In this document: positions 32,549 through 42,984 of the stretch, piece by piece
Layout: each line of letters opens with the position of its first letter
Numbering within the stretch: the stretch's first letter is position 1
DNA from: Melieria omissa
Taxonomy: Eukaryota > Arthropoda > Insecta > Diptera > Ulidiidae
DNA length: 64,000 nucleotides
Assembly (NCBI GenBank): GCA_963971225.1
Contig: OZ020267.1
Coordinates: forward strand, 91,811,648-91,875,647
Direction of reading: 5' to 3'
Translations under genes and position numbers: made by a program
Notes under the pieces: generated by a model
Seen by the model: only the letters and a program-made list of their open reading frames with translations
What the model was told of the DNA's origin: nothing
Databases searched by the model: none

Positions 32549-34594
32549 TTGGAGCTGCGTAAACTGGAGCTGCTGAAGCTGAAGCTGCGGTTGCGAGAGG
32601 CGTGTGAATCACGAGGCATCGATTGGGCTGCACACGAGTTCGGAACGCAGGAACAGGAGGCGTCGGCCAAAGTGGAGGAATCGCCTGCGGGTGCTGCGTC
32701 GATGCAAAGTACGACTGCAGCGGCTGCGCCACCACAAGCAATGGACATGAGCCAGCTTATGGTTGCAATGAGAGGCATGTTTCAGGAAACTTCTGCGAAA
32801 ATTGAGAATGTCAGTCGTGAAAATCGCGAAATGTCGGCGCAAATGGCAACGAAACTGGAAACCAAGCTTCAGGAAAATTCTGCGCGCTTGGAGCAGAAAG
32901 TGGAAGAAATCTCCAACAAGCTTGATGTGAAGGTGGAGCACCTGGGAGCGCAAGTGGAACACTTAGATAAACGAGTCGACGGCCTGGATGATTCTCTGAA
33001 CAGACGAGTTGACGACTTGGATGATTCTTTGAACAAACGAGTTGACAGTCTGGAGGAGCGGCTCAGAGAGGTACAGCTGCGAGCAAGGGTGCAGTCGGTT
33101 GAGGAAAGTTTTGCCATAGCAGTGCCTACTTATGATGGTACTACGTCGTTCGACACATTCAAACTACAATTCGATATGGCTGCTTTGGAGAGTCAGTGGG
33201 CCGATGTTACGAAAGGTCGGAGACTGATACTGGCTCTAAGAGGTCCTGCAGCTGAGGTAATAAAAACAGTTCCGGAAGGTTTGAGAGGTGATTACGAGAC
33301 CGTCATAAGGGCGCTGGCAGCCAGATACAGTGACGAGCACAACAAAATGCTGTATTATTGCGAGCTGAAGAACCGCAGGCAAAGAGCAGACGAGGCGCTG
33401 CAGTTGTGCTACCCGAAATTCGGCGCTGATTATCTCGAGAGGATGAAGATTGAGGCGTTTATTGAAGGTCTTCATAACCCGGAGACACGACGCAGTGCAT
33501 TGATGATGGGCAAGCCGACATTCCGTGAGGCGGTGACAAGCGCATTGACGTATGAGGCGGCCTGGAGGGGAAGTTTTCGACATTCATCTGCGGAGATGCA
33601 TGGGGTCCAATCTGGACGTGTCACGCAAAGCCAGACAGTGAGCTCGGAGGCACCAGCGGGGCTGCGGGCAGTATCATCTCGAGTCAGTTGCTGGCGATGT
33701 GGCAAGCAAGGCCACATATCACGAGACTGCCATCTGCGAGAAAAGCGTTCCGGACAAAAGACGTCGCCAAGAAGGGATGACGCTCTGCCACACCATTCGT
33801 GCGAGACCGAACGCAGGCATAATTCGCAGGCCGAAAACGAGGGACAAATTGTGGATGTTCGGTCGGTAAGAGTTCTGCAAGAGGAAGATTGGCTTGCGGA
33901 AAGGCTACAGAAGGACCAGCGCAAGGATACGGATCTCGCGAAGATCATCAAAGGCAAAGCGCAGAGATTACGGCCAGACTGGCAGGAGATGGCTGGTGAG
34001 AGCCCGATCGCGAAGGCTTACTGGGCACAGTGGCAAAGTCTACGTCTGCAGGATGGCTGCCTATACCGCGAGTGGGAGAGCAGGGATGGCAGGACCAGAA
34101 AATCCCTAATAGTGGTCCCGAGAGGCCGAATCGACGATGTCATCGAGGAAAACCATAACGACTCCAGTGGAGGGCACCTAGGCATCGCAAAAACTGTCGC
34201 CAAGATAAGAAGGCGGTTCTATTGGGTAGGATGCCAGGAGTCTGTCGCTGAGTGGATCAGAGGCTGTAATCGGTGTTCGGCTGCGAAAGGGCCGAGGAGA
34301 AGATCGCGGAGCCGCACTCTACTAGTTGAAAGCAGGTTGAAAGCGAGCTATGGTCTACGGGCTAACCCAGAGGGGTTCCAAGAAGGCGATCTGGTAATGC
34401 TTTACAACCCGCAGCGCAGGAAAGGTTTGTCTCCAAAGCTTCAAACGTCATGGGAAGGACCGTACAAGGTCGTGACCAGGATTAAAGACGTGGTGTACAG
34501 GGTTCAACGCTGCTGCAGCAGAAACGCCAGGCTGAAGCGCCTGGCGTCTTACTCCGGCGGAGCCTCGGTACTTGTTCGGGACGAACAAGTCTAA
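32549..34594 (+). CDS. gag-integrase-remnant fusion protein of the deleted gypsy family
   Basis: About 681 codons are open. The first in-frame ATG is near 32701, since the upstream part of the frame starts at a TTG. Domain order: truncated N-terminal helix, coiled coil with KRVDGLDDSLNRRVDDLDDSL repeats, capsid-like core (VPTYDGTTSFDTFKLQF), zinc knuckle CWRCGKQGHISRDCH, then, without protease or RT, the integrase HHCC-like finger (HLGIAKTVAKIRRRFYW, CNRCSAAKG), a jump over the DDE core, and a GPY/F-like tail (GDLVMLYNPQRRKG, WEGPYKV). The fusion might still assemble particles or bind element RNA or DNA. It could not reverse-transcribe or integrate. Confidence 0.75.
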   Translation: MELRKLELLKLKLRLREACESRGIDWAAHEFGTQEQEASAKVEESPAGAASMQSTTAAAAPPQAMDMSQLMVAMRGMFQETSAKIENVSRENREMSAQMATKLETKLQENSARLEQKVEEISNKLDVKVEHLGAQVEHLDKRVDGLDDSLNRRVDDLDDSLNKRVDSLEERLREVQLRARVQSVEESFAIAVPTYDGTTSFDTFKLQFDMAALESQWADVTKGRRLILALRGPAAEVIKTVPEGLRGDYETVIRALAARYSDEHNKMLYYCELKNRRQRADEALQLCYPKFGADYLERMKIEAFIEGLHNPETRRSALMMGKPTFREAVTSALTYEAAWRGSFRHSSAEMHGVQSGRVTQSQTVSSEAPAGLRAVSSRVSCWRCGKQGHISRDCHLREKRSGQKTSPRRDDALPHHSCETERRHNSQAENEGQIVDVRSVRVLQEEDWLAERLQKDQRKDTDLAKIIKGKAQRLRPDWQEMAGESPIAKAYWAQWQSLRLQDGCLYREWESRDGRTRKSLIVVPRGRIDDVIEENHNDSSGGHLGIAKTVAKIRRRFYWVGCQESVAEWIRGCNRCSAAKGPRRRSRSRTLLVESRLKASYGLRANPEGFQEGDLVMLYNPQRRKGLSPKLQTSWEGPYKVVTRIKDVVYRVQRCCSRNARLKRLASYSGGASVLVRDEQV

Positions 34595-34605
34595 GTGATG
34601 GACAG

Positions 34606-35050
34606 TGATACGATGAGAAATTCTGTGCCGCACTGTACAGGAATGCTTTTCTTCGCACGAATGTTTTCCAAGCATACTTTTAGGCGTGCACTTTGAAGTA
34701 CAGCAAAACTGTTATAAATTCGCTTGGTATAGTCCGATATGGCAAGGATGGTTCTCGAAGAAATGGACTGTGCGAGAATGGTCGAGCGCTTTCCAATTAG
34801 AAGTTGCAAGAAACTTCGGCGCGATAAGAAAACTGGTATATAAGCAGCAGTGGCAGCGCAAGGGGTCGAGTCCGTGTTGAGCAAGCAATGGGGAAGCATG
34901 CAATAGTAGTAGTGTAAAGTAGAACAAGTGCCAATTTGTAAATAAAGCGGTTGTTAGTTTTGACTACGTTGCGCTGGATAACTGAAGTTGTTTTATTTTC
35001 AAATACAATCAAAACGAACCGTCGATACCGATCTGTGGAATTTCGTAACA
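34606..35050 (+). repeat. 3' LTR of gypsy copy 2
   Basis: TGATACGATGAG...TTTCGTAACA, 445 bp, same length as the 5' LTR. Its TATA box reads TATATAAG where the 5' LTR has TATAAAAG. Confidence 0.9.
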
Positions 35051-35083
35051 ATATCTACTTCTTTGAAAATTTACATTTTAAAG

Positions 35084-35615
35084 TACAGGGTAGGCCATTT
35101 AAAGTGGAAGGCCATTCTTGTTTTTGAAAAAAAAGAGGAAAACAAATGTTTTTTTTGTTTTCATCTCGATATTCATTTATTTTGGTCCAAGGAGAAATTT
35201 TCTAGTTAGTTTTTGAAAATGATATCGCGTAAATGGCCACCATTAGCTTTGGCCGCAGAATGTGCCCTTTTTTCGGCATTTTCCATCACTTTTGCCAGTG
35301 TATCGGCCGATATGGCTCTTATTTCGCGGCGTATGTTGGCTCTGAGTTGAGCTAGTGTCCTTGGCTTGTTGGTGTATACCTTGGACTTCATGTAGCCCCA
35401 TAAAAAAAAGTCTGGCGGCGTCAAATCGGGTGATCTCGGTGGCCACTCATAATCGCTAGTTATTTTGAATGTAAAGCTGAACAATTTCAGCACGTTCTTT
35501 TGGAGTGTACTGTTCCATGGTATAAATTGTCTTGGAATGACGCTTCCAACGCGCTATGTCATTAGTCGAGTTATAGGGTTACCAGATGCTTCCACTTTCA
35601 ATGGCCTACCCTGTA
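35084..35615 (-). mobile_element. Mariner-like element, internally deleted
   Basis: The element 35086-35613 (528 bp) has ends CAGGGTAGGCCATT(T/G)AAAGTG and TA on both sides. Only the transposase C-terminus remains, on the minus strand at 35206-35493: WPPRSPDLTPPDFFLWGYMK includes the third catalytic Asp block, and GGHLRDIIFKN is the end. N-terminal helix-turn-helix domains and the first two Asp are deleted. Confidence 0.85.
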
Positions 35616-36066
35616 TAAATGTGGTCAGGTAGATCCTATGAATGGTTTTGTTACTCACTATTTATAGATTAGGCCATTCGTCTTATTACCGCTTTGAGGT
35701 TGAAAAATTTAAAGAATGACAAAAGGGCATATGAAGATATAGTACAGGGCACAAACCAATCTGTCACGGCTGACAGAAACTGTCTTACTTGTTTCTAACT
35801 CAATGAAAATAATAAAATTTTCATAACTGAAAACATCAAATAATTTTGCCCTTTCAAGATCAATGGCGGAGATATACATGTATATGTACTATTTTAGATC
35901 TTGTTATCCCTAGTGTGTGTGCTGAAAAAAACACCCTTACCCGTGTGATGGGGTACCCGGGTAACCCAGTACAAAATGTATGAAAATTTCTCACTTTTTG
36001 TTCGCGTTGTAAGAAATTTTACTGTTTTTGCTTAGTTTTAAAGCTCGCAGTAGTATTAAAGTACAT

Positions 36067-36482
36067 GTTGGGATTTCGAGTTCGAGAGGAAGGTGCTTCG
36101 CAAAATCTTCGGCCCTGTTCGGGTTGGTGACGACTATCGCATACGAACCAATAACGAGCTGTATGAGCTGTATAAGGACATGGACGTAGTGCAGCGAATT
36201 AACATCCAGCGGCTACGCTGGCTCGGTCATGTCTGCCGCATGGACGACGAAGCTCCGGCGAAAAAGGCATTCGATGCGATGGTTGGAGGTCGACGGCGAA
36301 GAGGGAGGCCGTGTCTCCGGTGGAAGGACCAAGTGGAAGAGGCCCTGGTATCTCTTGGTGTGACCAACTGGAGAAGGCGCGCGCGAAGCAGAGGCGCCTG
36401 GAGAGAAGTTTTGCGGCAGGCCGTAACCCGATAACGGGTTGTTATGGCCAGTTAAGTAAGTAAGTAAGTAAGTTGGGATTTC
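36067..36482 (+). mobile_element. RTE-like LINE 3' end
   Basis: The insert 36078-36471 ends in (TAAG)n and is flanked by GTTGGGATTTC at 36067-36077 and 36472-36482, a perfect 11-bp duplication. It is 5'-truncated to the last ~390 bp. Confidence 0.85.
36093..36434 (+). pseudogene. C-terminal domain of an RTE-like reverse transcriptase
   Basis: The frame reads MLRKIFGPVRVGDDYRIRTN, NELYELYKDMDVVQRINIQR, LRWLGHVCRMDDEAP and GRRRRGRPCLRWKDQVEEAL, the conserved C-terminal end of RTE-group proteins. Stops are absent, so the truncation seems recent. No RT palm is present, so it has no catalytic role. It is a fragment, although the stretch from the first Met is open. Confidence 0.8.
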
Positions 36483-36659
36483 CCTTGTTACAAAAAATGA
36501 CTTGCAAACTTGTTTTTTTCATTTCCAATAATGAATTTTTCCATTGCAATGGAAGGTTATTCCTCGCGGAAATTTTTGACATTTGAACTTTGTAACAAAT
36601 TAATTAGTCGTTAGTAATTAGTTTTAATTGCATTGTGAAAGATCTGAACAAATTCGGAA

Positions 36660-36860
36660 ATGAGTTCTTATTCAGGAAGAGCTCGTTGTGAACGATTTAT
36701 CCCAGTCGAAATTCAAGAAATACTGTGCGAAAATAAAAGTGATGAAGAATTTTCCATTTCCGAAGGCGAAGATGAACATATTCCATCAGTTGACGACACA
36801 GCAAAAGAAGCCTCTGACGCTGAGACTTCGGGTTGCATAGAAACTGACCATCTCATATGA
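36660..36860 (+). pseudogene. Acidic N-terminal frame, possible transposase start
   Basis: The frame reads MSSYSGRARCERFIPVEIQE followed by a D/E/S-rich stretch (KSDEEFSISEGEDEHIPSVD). Such acidic N-termini occur in piggyBac-type transposases. It lies inside the 35931-39610 element and continues, out of frame, until the Tc3-like insertion. Identification is weak. Confidence 0.25.
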
Positions 36861-37056
36861 CTCGAATGGTAGTGACGAAGAGAAATATCCAAATATCGAA
36901 CTTTGTGGTAAAGATGGCATACAGACTTGAGTCATTTCCGCGTGGTGTGCCAGGGTAGTGGCCTCGATTCTTCGTACAATATATGCACAGCAAAAGCTAT
37001 ATTCAAAAGTATTTTGTCAAGTGAAACCAACCGAAAAGGACGTTTTATTCAATAAA

Positions 37057-38617
37057 TACAGTGTGTTAAGAAATGATAGCACCATTGCCCTTTTGTATCA
37101 TAACTTCCCTGCTAATGATCGAAGAATGGAAAAACTTGGTAAAATGATCCATTGCATATATTTAAATAATGTCCCGCACCGAAATTCCGAAATCTTCGAT
37201 ACAACGGACAAAATATGAATTTGCATAAAAAAGTCACTTACACAAGCGTTAAGAAATGATAGCACCACTTACAATAATTCTTTTTATTTTTTAGCAATGC
37301 ACTTTATTTTTGTGTTTAATACGAAATGGGGGTTCCTCTACTCTTAATTGTTAAATTAATTCTCTTTGGCATGGACTCGATCAAATTTTGTAGAAGATTA
37401 TGAGGTAATCCTTCCCAGACTCGGACAATTTCTTTTTTTAGCTGTGCCACATCCTCGAACTGCCGACAATCTTCGTAAACTTGCCGTGCCATGATGCCCC
37501 ATAAGTTCTCTATTGGGTTCAGATCCGGCAAGCTTGCTGGCCATTCGATGGTAGGAATATTACGCGATTGTAACCATTCTTTTGTACTTCTCGATGCGTG
37601 CACTGCTGCGTTATCCTGCATGAACGATATATGGGGGAAGATGTTCCTAAAGGAGCTCTTGATACCGCGCAGAGTTCAAACGTGTATCAATAAATGCCAG
37701 AGATGTCTTTCCATAAGCTGAAAATGCACCCTAAACCATTAGAGATCCACCACTGAAATTCTTTTTTGAGAAAAGCCTCGGTTCCTTGCGCAGATCATGC
37801 CAGTAATGTCGAAATCCATCTGGTCCATCTAGGTTGAATTTTTTTTCGTGAGATCAGATGATCTGGAAGGGTACGTCAGGCTTAAATTTGATTTTCAAGG
37901 CTTAGTTTTGTTTCTTATGCTTACCGATGCCCACTCGCTGCGCCATGTTTGCTGCGCATCTGCAAATTCGGCTCGTTTGTCGATATGTGTGCGTTTTAGA
38001 GCAGGAGCTTTGGTCATTTTCTTATATTCTAGGAATTTACTATTCTTTAGTGCCTTCCAGACTGTAACATGGGACACATGTGGGGAAAATTCGCTTCTTA
38101 AAAGGGCACGCGCTTTGATGAATTTGAAGCAGCTCTACAAACGATACGTCTATCGGCTTCGGAAAGACTGCTGGGACGTCCTGGGCTTCTCTTACTTTGC
38201 CAACTACCGTGTGAGAACGGCCAATCCGACGTCCGATTTCGCGGTTTGTAAGGCCTTCCTCTTTGAGAGCGCTTATAACAGCTTTTTCCTCTTTTTTCAG
38301 CTCCGCCTTTCTGCCCATTGCGTTAAACACGTTTTTATGAATAAATTTTTACAATAGAAGTTTGACAAAAAAGTCAAAGGCAGAAATAAAAATAAAATAT
38401 TGTAAGTGGTGCTATCATTTCTTAACGCTTGTGAAAGTGACTTTTTTATGTAAATTCATATTTTGTCCGTTGTATCGAAGATTTCGGAATTTCGGCGCGG
38501 GACATTATTTAAATATATGCATTGGATAATTTGACCAAGTTTTTCCATTCTTCGATCATTAGCAGGGAAGTTATAATACAAAAGGTCAATGGTGCTATAA
38601 TTTCTTAACGCACTGTA
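37057..38617 (-). mobile_element. Tc3-like DNA transposon with long IR/DR-type ends
   Basis: The element 37059-38615 (1557 bp) has ~220-bp inverted repeats with TA on both sides. Each repeat carries the motif GTTAAGAAATGATAGCACCA twice, at the outer edge and at the inner edge (37061 and about 37246 on the left), the IR/DR layout known from Tc1-like elements such as Sleeping Beauty. The interior holds a broken transposase on the minus strand. Confidence 0.85.
37316..38330 (-). pseudogene. Tc3-like transposase (frameshifted)
   Basis: From 38318 the frame starts MGRKAELKKEEKAVISALKE and EIGRRIGRSHTVVGKV, an HTH DNA-binding domain. It shifts near 38080-38120, picks up HVTVWKALKNSKFLEYKKM, and after a gap recovers the C-terminal catalytic part at 37621-37316: MQDNAAVHASRSTKEWL (second Asp) and WPASLPDLNPIENLWG (third acidic residue). 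It would cut and paste at TA sites if whole. At least two frame breaks make it inactive. Confidence 0.75.
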
Positions 38618-38803
38618 TAATCGAAATCTGAAAAATATGAGTTATCAACTTTTTGGGCTTATGAGGCAAGAAATTCTAATCATCTCCAAGGTCAACTGTA
38701 CCCGGGAAAACCAGCTGAAGACGAATGTCGATAAATGTAGGCGAGAGCGTTGTTTTGAATCTGGTTTGCAAATATAAAATATCTTGGAGTTTATAAGTTT
38801 ATA

Positions 38804-39422
38804 TAGGGTGTGTTTTTTAGAGGTTTGTTTTTCGAATAGAAATAAAACTGGCATTTTGTCGTCAAATCTGGCAACTCTAATGTCATTTATGTTCAGTTTG
38901 GTTTGCCATTTCATTATGAACAGGTTGACAAAAGAACAACGCTTGCAAATCGTGCAAATTTATTTCGAAAATAATGGTTCAGTTCGCGAAGTTTACCGCA
39001 AGCTCCGTCCATTTTATGGTCGACATAATCGTCCATCAGAGCAAAATCGGTCCATCCATCGGTTAACCATGGGTCGTTTTCGCACTACGTTTACTCTATG
39101 TGATAATACGCATCCGCAGAGACGTCGAACAGTGCGCACCGAAGAAACAATTGCCGCTGTAGAGCAAAATGTTGAAGAGGACCCGAATGAATCGATTCGC
39201 CACCGTGCACAGCAATTGGAGCTTTGTCCATCAACTTTAAAAATTGGACCTGTAGAATTGGCTTTATTCGAGCCAGCCGCGGCGGCCACATGCCCGAAAT
39301 CATATTTAAACATTAATGGCATAAAATTATCCTTCCAATAAAGCCAAATTGATGGACATTAAAACGATTTTCTTGTGTTTTATTTCAATTCGAAGTTCTA
39401 TACGTCTAAAAAAAACACCCTA
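38804..39422 (+). mobile_element. Mariner-type MITE, copy a
   Basis: The element 38806-39420 (615 bp) starts GGGTGTGTTTTTTAGAGG and ends TCTAAAAAAAACACCC, with TA duplicated. It keeps the start and last few codons of a mariner transposase. Copies b, c and d have the same deletion point. It splits the TIR transposon at 35931-39610. Confidence 0.9.
38916..39341 (+). CDS. HTH-only truncated mariner transposase (copy a)
   Basis: From Met at 38916 the frame has MNRLTKEQRLQIVQIYFE, FYGRHNRPSEQNRS, and NESIRHRAQQLELCPSTL, the N-terminal DNA-binding part of a mariner transposase. At CPSTLKIGPVEL a deletion joins it to 3' DNA in a different frame, adding ~30 foreign residues. The original end GGHMPEIIFKH is still readable in another frame. 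All catalytic Asp residues are gone. A protein like this could bind the element ends without cutting. Expression is unknown, and three further copies are also open. Confidence 0.6.
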   Translation: MNRLTKEQRLQIVQIYFENNGSVREVYRKLRPFYGRHNRPSEQNRSIHRLTMGRFRTTFTLCDNTHPQRRRTVRTEETIAAVEQNVEEDPNESIRHRAQQLELCPSTLKIGPVELALFEPAAAATCPKSYLNINGIKLSFQ

Positions 39423-39804
39423 TATAACCATAAGCAATTTTTTCGTTTCCTCAAAATGGATTGAGTGATTGTTTTTCGTTGATAAATTTGTTTCATTGCA
39501 AATTATTAACTTTAGAAAGTTTTACTTACAGGAAAAATCTACGAAATCTATCCAACTCCATATAAAACGTATTGGGCTACCCGGGTGCCCCAGCACACGG
39601 GTAAGGGTGTAAAAAGTAAATGTTGTGCCACACCCTCCAAAATAAAATAAATGGAATTCAACACTATAAAATAAAGACAAAATACCATTTTGGGAGTTGT
39701 CATGAAGATTCACCTTTCTAGGTTATCCGCAAGTAAAAAATAATTTGGTACTTTTCTTACCTAAAATTTTTTATAACATGTTTTTTAACATTTGAGGTAA
39801 AAAG
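39421..39804. other. Spacer between MITE a and the hAT derivative
   Basis: It contains the right inverted repeat of the older TIR element (39570-39610) and then unassigned DNA. It is repeated almost identically at 49651-50035. Confidence 0.7.
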
Positions 39805-40572
39805 TTCCGAACTAGGCATCGCAATCTTTTTCCAGTCCCGAAAATTCCGGGATTCAAATTCTTTAATACCGGGATTTTCAGGATTGCAAAAGATGCTTCA
39901 AAGTTCAAATGAAATAAATATAAAAGCACAAAAACCCAATTCCTTATCTGAGGGAGGGGAGAGGGGATAGAGGGCGTTTTGCAAAAGGCTTATAATTATT
40001 TACTAAGCATTCAACAAACAAGTGTTGAATCTAAAAGATGTTTCTCTTCAGCAGGGTTTATTTGCAATAAATTTCGCTCTAGATTAGAGGACAAAACACT
40101 GAATGCCTTAGTATTTTTAAGATCTCAGTTTTTAGTTAATCAAAACGCTTAACTCTTTTATCGAAATAATCGAAGTAAAACTAAAAGTACAAACAAATTA
40201 ACTATTTTATTTTTTTATCAAATATGCATATATATGCACTTTATGACACATCTGTTGCAAAGCAATAAGTTATGTTTAAGTGTAGTTTTTGGATAAAACA
40301 AAATGTTATCAAACTGAAGTTAAATGTCAAATGAAAAACTTTTAAGTTAAACAAAATGTGATTAAATTTAAGATAAAAAGTCTTAAAACTACCCCAATTA
40401 TGATTAAACTGTGCCCATTTTTATGGTAAATATATTATAAACAAGTATTTATACAATTTGGGAAAATTGTTTTATATAAAAAATTTGTTATGTGAACCCC
40501 GGGATTTGACTTTTCAATCCCGAAAATCACGGGGTCGCAAAATGGCAAAAAATTGCGATCCCTATTCCGAAC
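39805..40572 (+). mobile_element. hAT derivative, copy 1
   Basis: The element 39813-40564 (752 bp) has ends TAGGCATCGCAA and TTGCGATCCCTA, CCCGAAAAT.CCGGGAT subterminal repeats and an 8-bp duplication TTCCGAAC at 39805-39812 and 40565-40572. A conceptual frame near 40000-40150 reads SVESKRCFSSAGFICNKFRS and RLEDKTLNALVFLRSQF, the hAT C-terminal dimerisation motif. The transposase core is deleted. Confidence 0.85.
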
Positions 40573-40793
40573 GTATAAGAAATTTAATTTTTCCGAAGAA
40601 CTCGTTATTCGCTACAATTTGATAGCTTATATTCATCTGAAATGCCGCCGGGTATATAGGCAAGTATGTATTTCATTATGCGGTGGCATCCGAATTTAAG
40701 CATAAAATAAATCATAACGGATTCTGGAATTTATTTCTCACCAATATAAAAGTTAATCATCTTTTCTCAAAGGGGCATATGGGACCATATATA
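40573..40793. other. Spacer between the hAT derivative and MITE b
   Basis: Single-copy-like DNA duplicated at 52536-52756 with almost no change. Confidence 0.7.
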
Positions 40794-41406
40794 GGGTGTA
40801 TTTTTTGGAGGTTTGTTTTTCGAATAGAGATAAAACTGGCATTTTGTGGTCAAATCTGGCAACTCTAATGTCATTTATGTTCAGTTTGGTTTGCCATTTC
40901 ATCATGAATAGGTTGACAAAAGAACAACGCTTGCAAATCGTGCAAATTTATTTCGAAAATAATGGTTCAGTTCGCGAAGTTTACCGCAAGCTCCGTCCAT
41001 TTTATGGTCGACATAATCGTCCATCAGAGCAAAATCGGTCCATCCATCGGTTAACCATGGGTCGTTTTCGCACTACGTTTACTCTATGTGATAATACGCA
41101 TCCGCAGAGACGTCGAACAGTGCGCACCGAAGAAACAATTGCCGCTGTAGAGCAAAATGTTGAAGAGGACCCGAATGAATCGATTCGCCACCGTGCACAG
41201 CAATTGGAGCTTTGTCCATCAACTTTAAAAATTGGACCTGTAGAATTGGCTTTATTCGAGCCAGCCGCGGCGGCCACATGCCCGAAATCATATGTAAACA
41301 TTAATGGCATAAAATTATCCTTCCAATAAAGCCAAATTGATGGACATTAAAACGATTTTCTTGTGTTTTATTTCACGAAGTTCTCTACCTCTAAAAAAAC
41401 ACCCTA
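40792..41406 (+). mobile_element. Mariner-type MITE, copy b
   Basis: The element 40794-41404 has GGGTGTATTTTTTGGAGG and CTCTAAAAAAACACCC ends and TA on both sides. The HTH-only frame is open to 41329 and differs from copy a by few residues. Confidence 0.9.
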
Positions 41407-41412
41407 TATTAA

Positions 41413-42010
41413 TCTATATATATTTTATATACATATATTAAAATGAATCTTGGTCCGTTCGGCTGCTTAAAACTTGAAAACGACTGGACCAATTTGGATA
41501 CTTCCTGCGGCGGGTTTGTTCGTAATTGCTACGCGAAGGTTTAGGAAAAAAGAGAAGTCGGGAAAACGTGGCGTGGCACCACCAGCATACATTTTTAGAC
41601 AATAACTTTGGAACCATAAGTCACACATCAATTAAATTTGGTATGCACTCTCTATTTAGTCATATCTTTCGAAAGAGGGAATAGGGCGATTATTGAACAA
41701 GGAAGAGTGGGACCGCCCATACAACTCAAATCTTTTATATGGAATAGCTTCGGAATCGTTAGCCGTACAGCATTGAAAGTTGGTGTACCATCGTCTCACA
41801 GATGTGTCATTCTACTGGTGAGGTTTGATCGGCGTTGGACAAGGGGCATGGCACATTTTTTATGATCCAACAGTTACGCAGTACACACAAACACACATCA
41901 GTGAAACTTGGTACGAAGTTTCCACTTGAGTAGTAGCACAATTCGCAGAAGAAAGCACTAGAAGAATGTTGTGAACATTGGACAAGGGGGCGTAGGTACA
42001 TTTTGAAGAA
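41413..42010 (+). mobile_element. Helitron-like repeat fragment
   Basis: It starts TCTATATATATTTTATATAC and contains GTGGCGTGGCACCACC and GGCGTTGGACAAGGGGC blocks shared with the 51.3-52.1 kb copy. Confidence 0.5.
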
Positions 42011-42910
42011 TGAACCTCCGCTAAAACGGGTTTTTTGTTAAATTCGGGAGTAAAGGGGCAAAACATGTGTTAAGGTGTTGTATGAAGAAAAGTGATTTAA
42101 TAGACATATTGATTTCGAACATCCTGAAAATACTCTAGATCAAAAATAATTCGTATTTTATAATTTTTTGAAAATCAAAATTTAACTGGACCAACAATGG
42201 GTAAAAACCTGTTTACGGGAAGACTCGAAAAAAACATGAACCGACCTATTGACTCATTGACTTCAAAAATTGGAAAAATACTTGAAATAAAAAAATTAGA
42301 CACAGGTTTCTCATTATTTTCAAAATCGAAATGTAACTGGATCAACGACGGGTTAAAAGTATGTTTGGAGAAACAATTTTTTTTGAGCCTTTTGACTTCA
42401 AACTTGGTGAAAGTACTTCTAATGTACACTAACTCGATACGTGTTTTAAATTGTTCCGAATATTAAAATCGGACGGGTTTCAAGTTTGAATGGCGAAACT
42501 GTAAAAAAACATGAATTAATGGGGTCACTGACTTCAAACTTTGTGAAAGTACTCTTAGTGAGAAATAATTTGACACGTGTTTTTCACTTTTTTGAAAATC
42601 AAAATCTAACGGGGTCAACAATGGGTTAACAGTTTGTATAGAGAAATACGATTTATTGGGCCCTTTGACTTCAAACTTAGCGAAAGCACTTCAATCGGAA
42701 AATAATTAAAATGTGCTTTTCATTTTTTTTAAATCGAAATCTGCCGTGGTAAACTAAAAGTTAAGAATTCTTTTAGAGTTACTGTGAAAACTCATGATTT
42801 TAAGAGTCTTTTGATTTCAAAATTTTTGGAAATACTTGACATCAAAGATAATATACATATTTTTTTTTAAATCTAACTCTGACGGGGTCAACAATGGGTG
42901 CAGAGTTCAG
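42010..42910 (+). repeat. ~135-bp tandem repeat, locus 2
   Basis: TGACTTCAAACTTGGTGAAAG-type blocks recur near 42259, 42402, 42530, 42665 and 42808, spaced 128-143 bp. It is the same family and strand as 31060-31920. Confidence 0.7.
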
Positions 42911-42984
42911 AATTGGTATTGGTATTAATGGAAGCAGACACATGCGTCAATTCCTTAATATTATTTTAACATTTTTTATTAGCA

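Larger units (their letters stand above)
32099..35054 (+). mobile_element. Non-autonomous Ty3/gypsy LTR retrotransposon, copy 2
   Basis: LTRs of 445 bp at 32103-32547 and 34606-35050 differ at about seven bases by eye, so insertion is fairly recent. ATAT at 32099-32102 and 35051-35054 is the 4-bp target duplication. The interior is one long frame joining gag to integrase ends with no protease, RT, RNase H or integrase core. The primer-binding site seen in copy 1 is missing here. Confidence 0.9.
35931..39610. mobile_element. TIR transposon of unknown family, invaded by three later elements
   Basis: About 41-bp inverted repeats lie at 35931-35972 (ACACCCTTACCCGTGTGATG) and 39570-39610 (mirror of ACACCCTTACCCGTGTGCTG), matching at roughly 37 positions. 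Between them sit an RTE-like LINE (36078-36471), a Tc3-like element (37059-38615) and a mariner MITE (38806-39420). Removing these leaves about 1.1 kb. Short A runs flank both ends, so a duplication cannot be called. piggyBac is possible but unproven. Confidence 0.55.

Noticed and set aside
39014..39322. Antisense 102-codon frame repeated in all four MITEs
   Set aside because: It is the complement of the HTH-coding frame. It stays open because the sense strand is open and the copies are close relatives.
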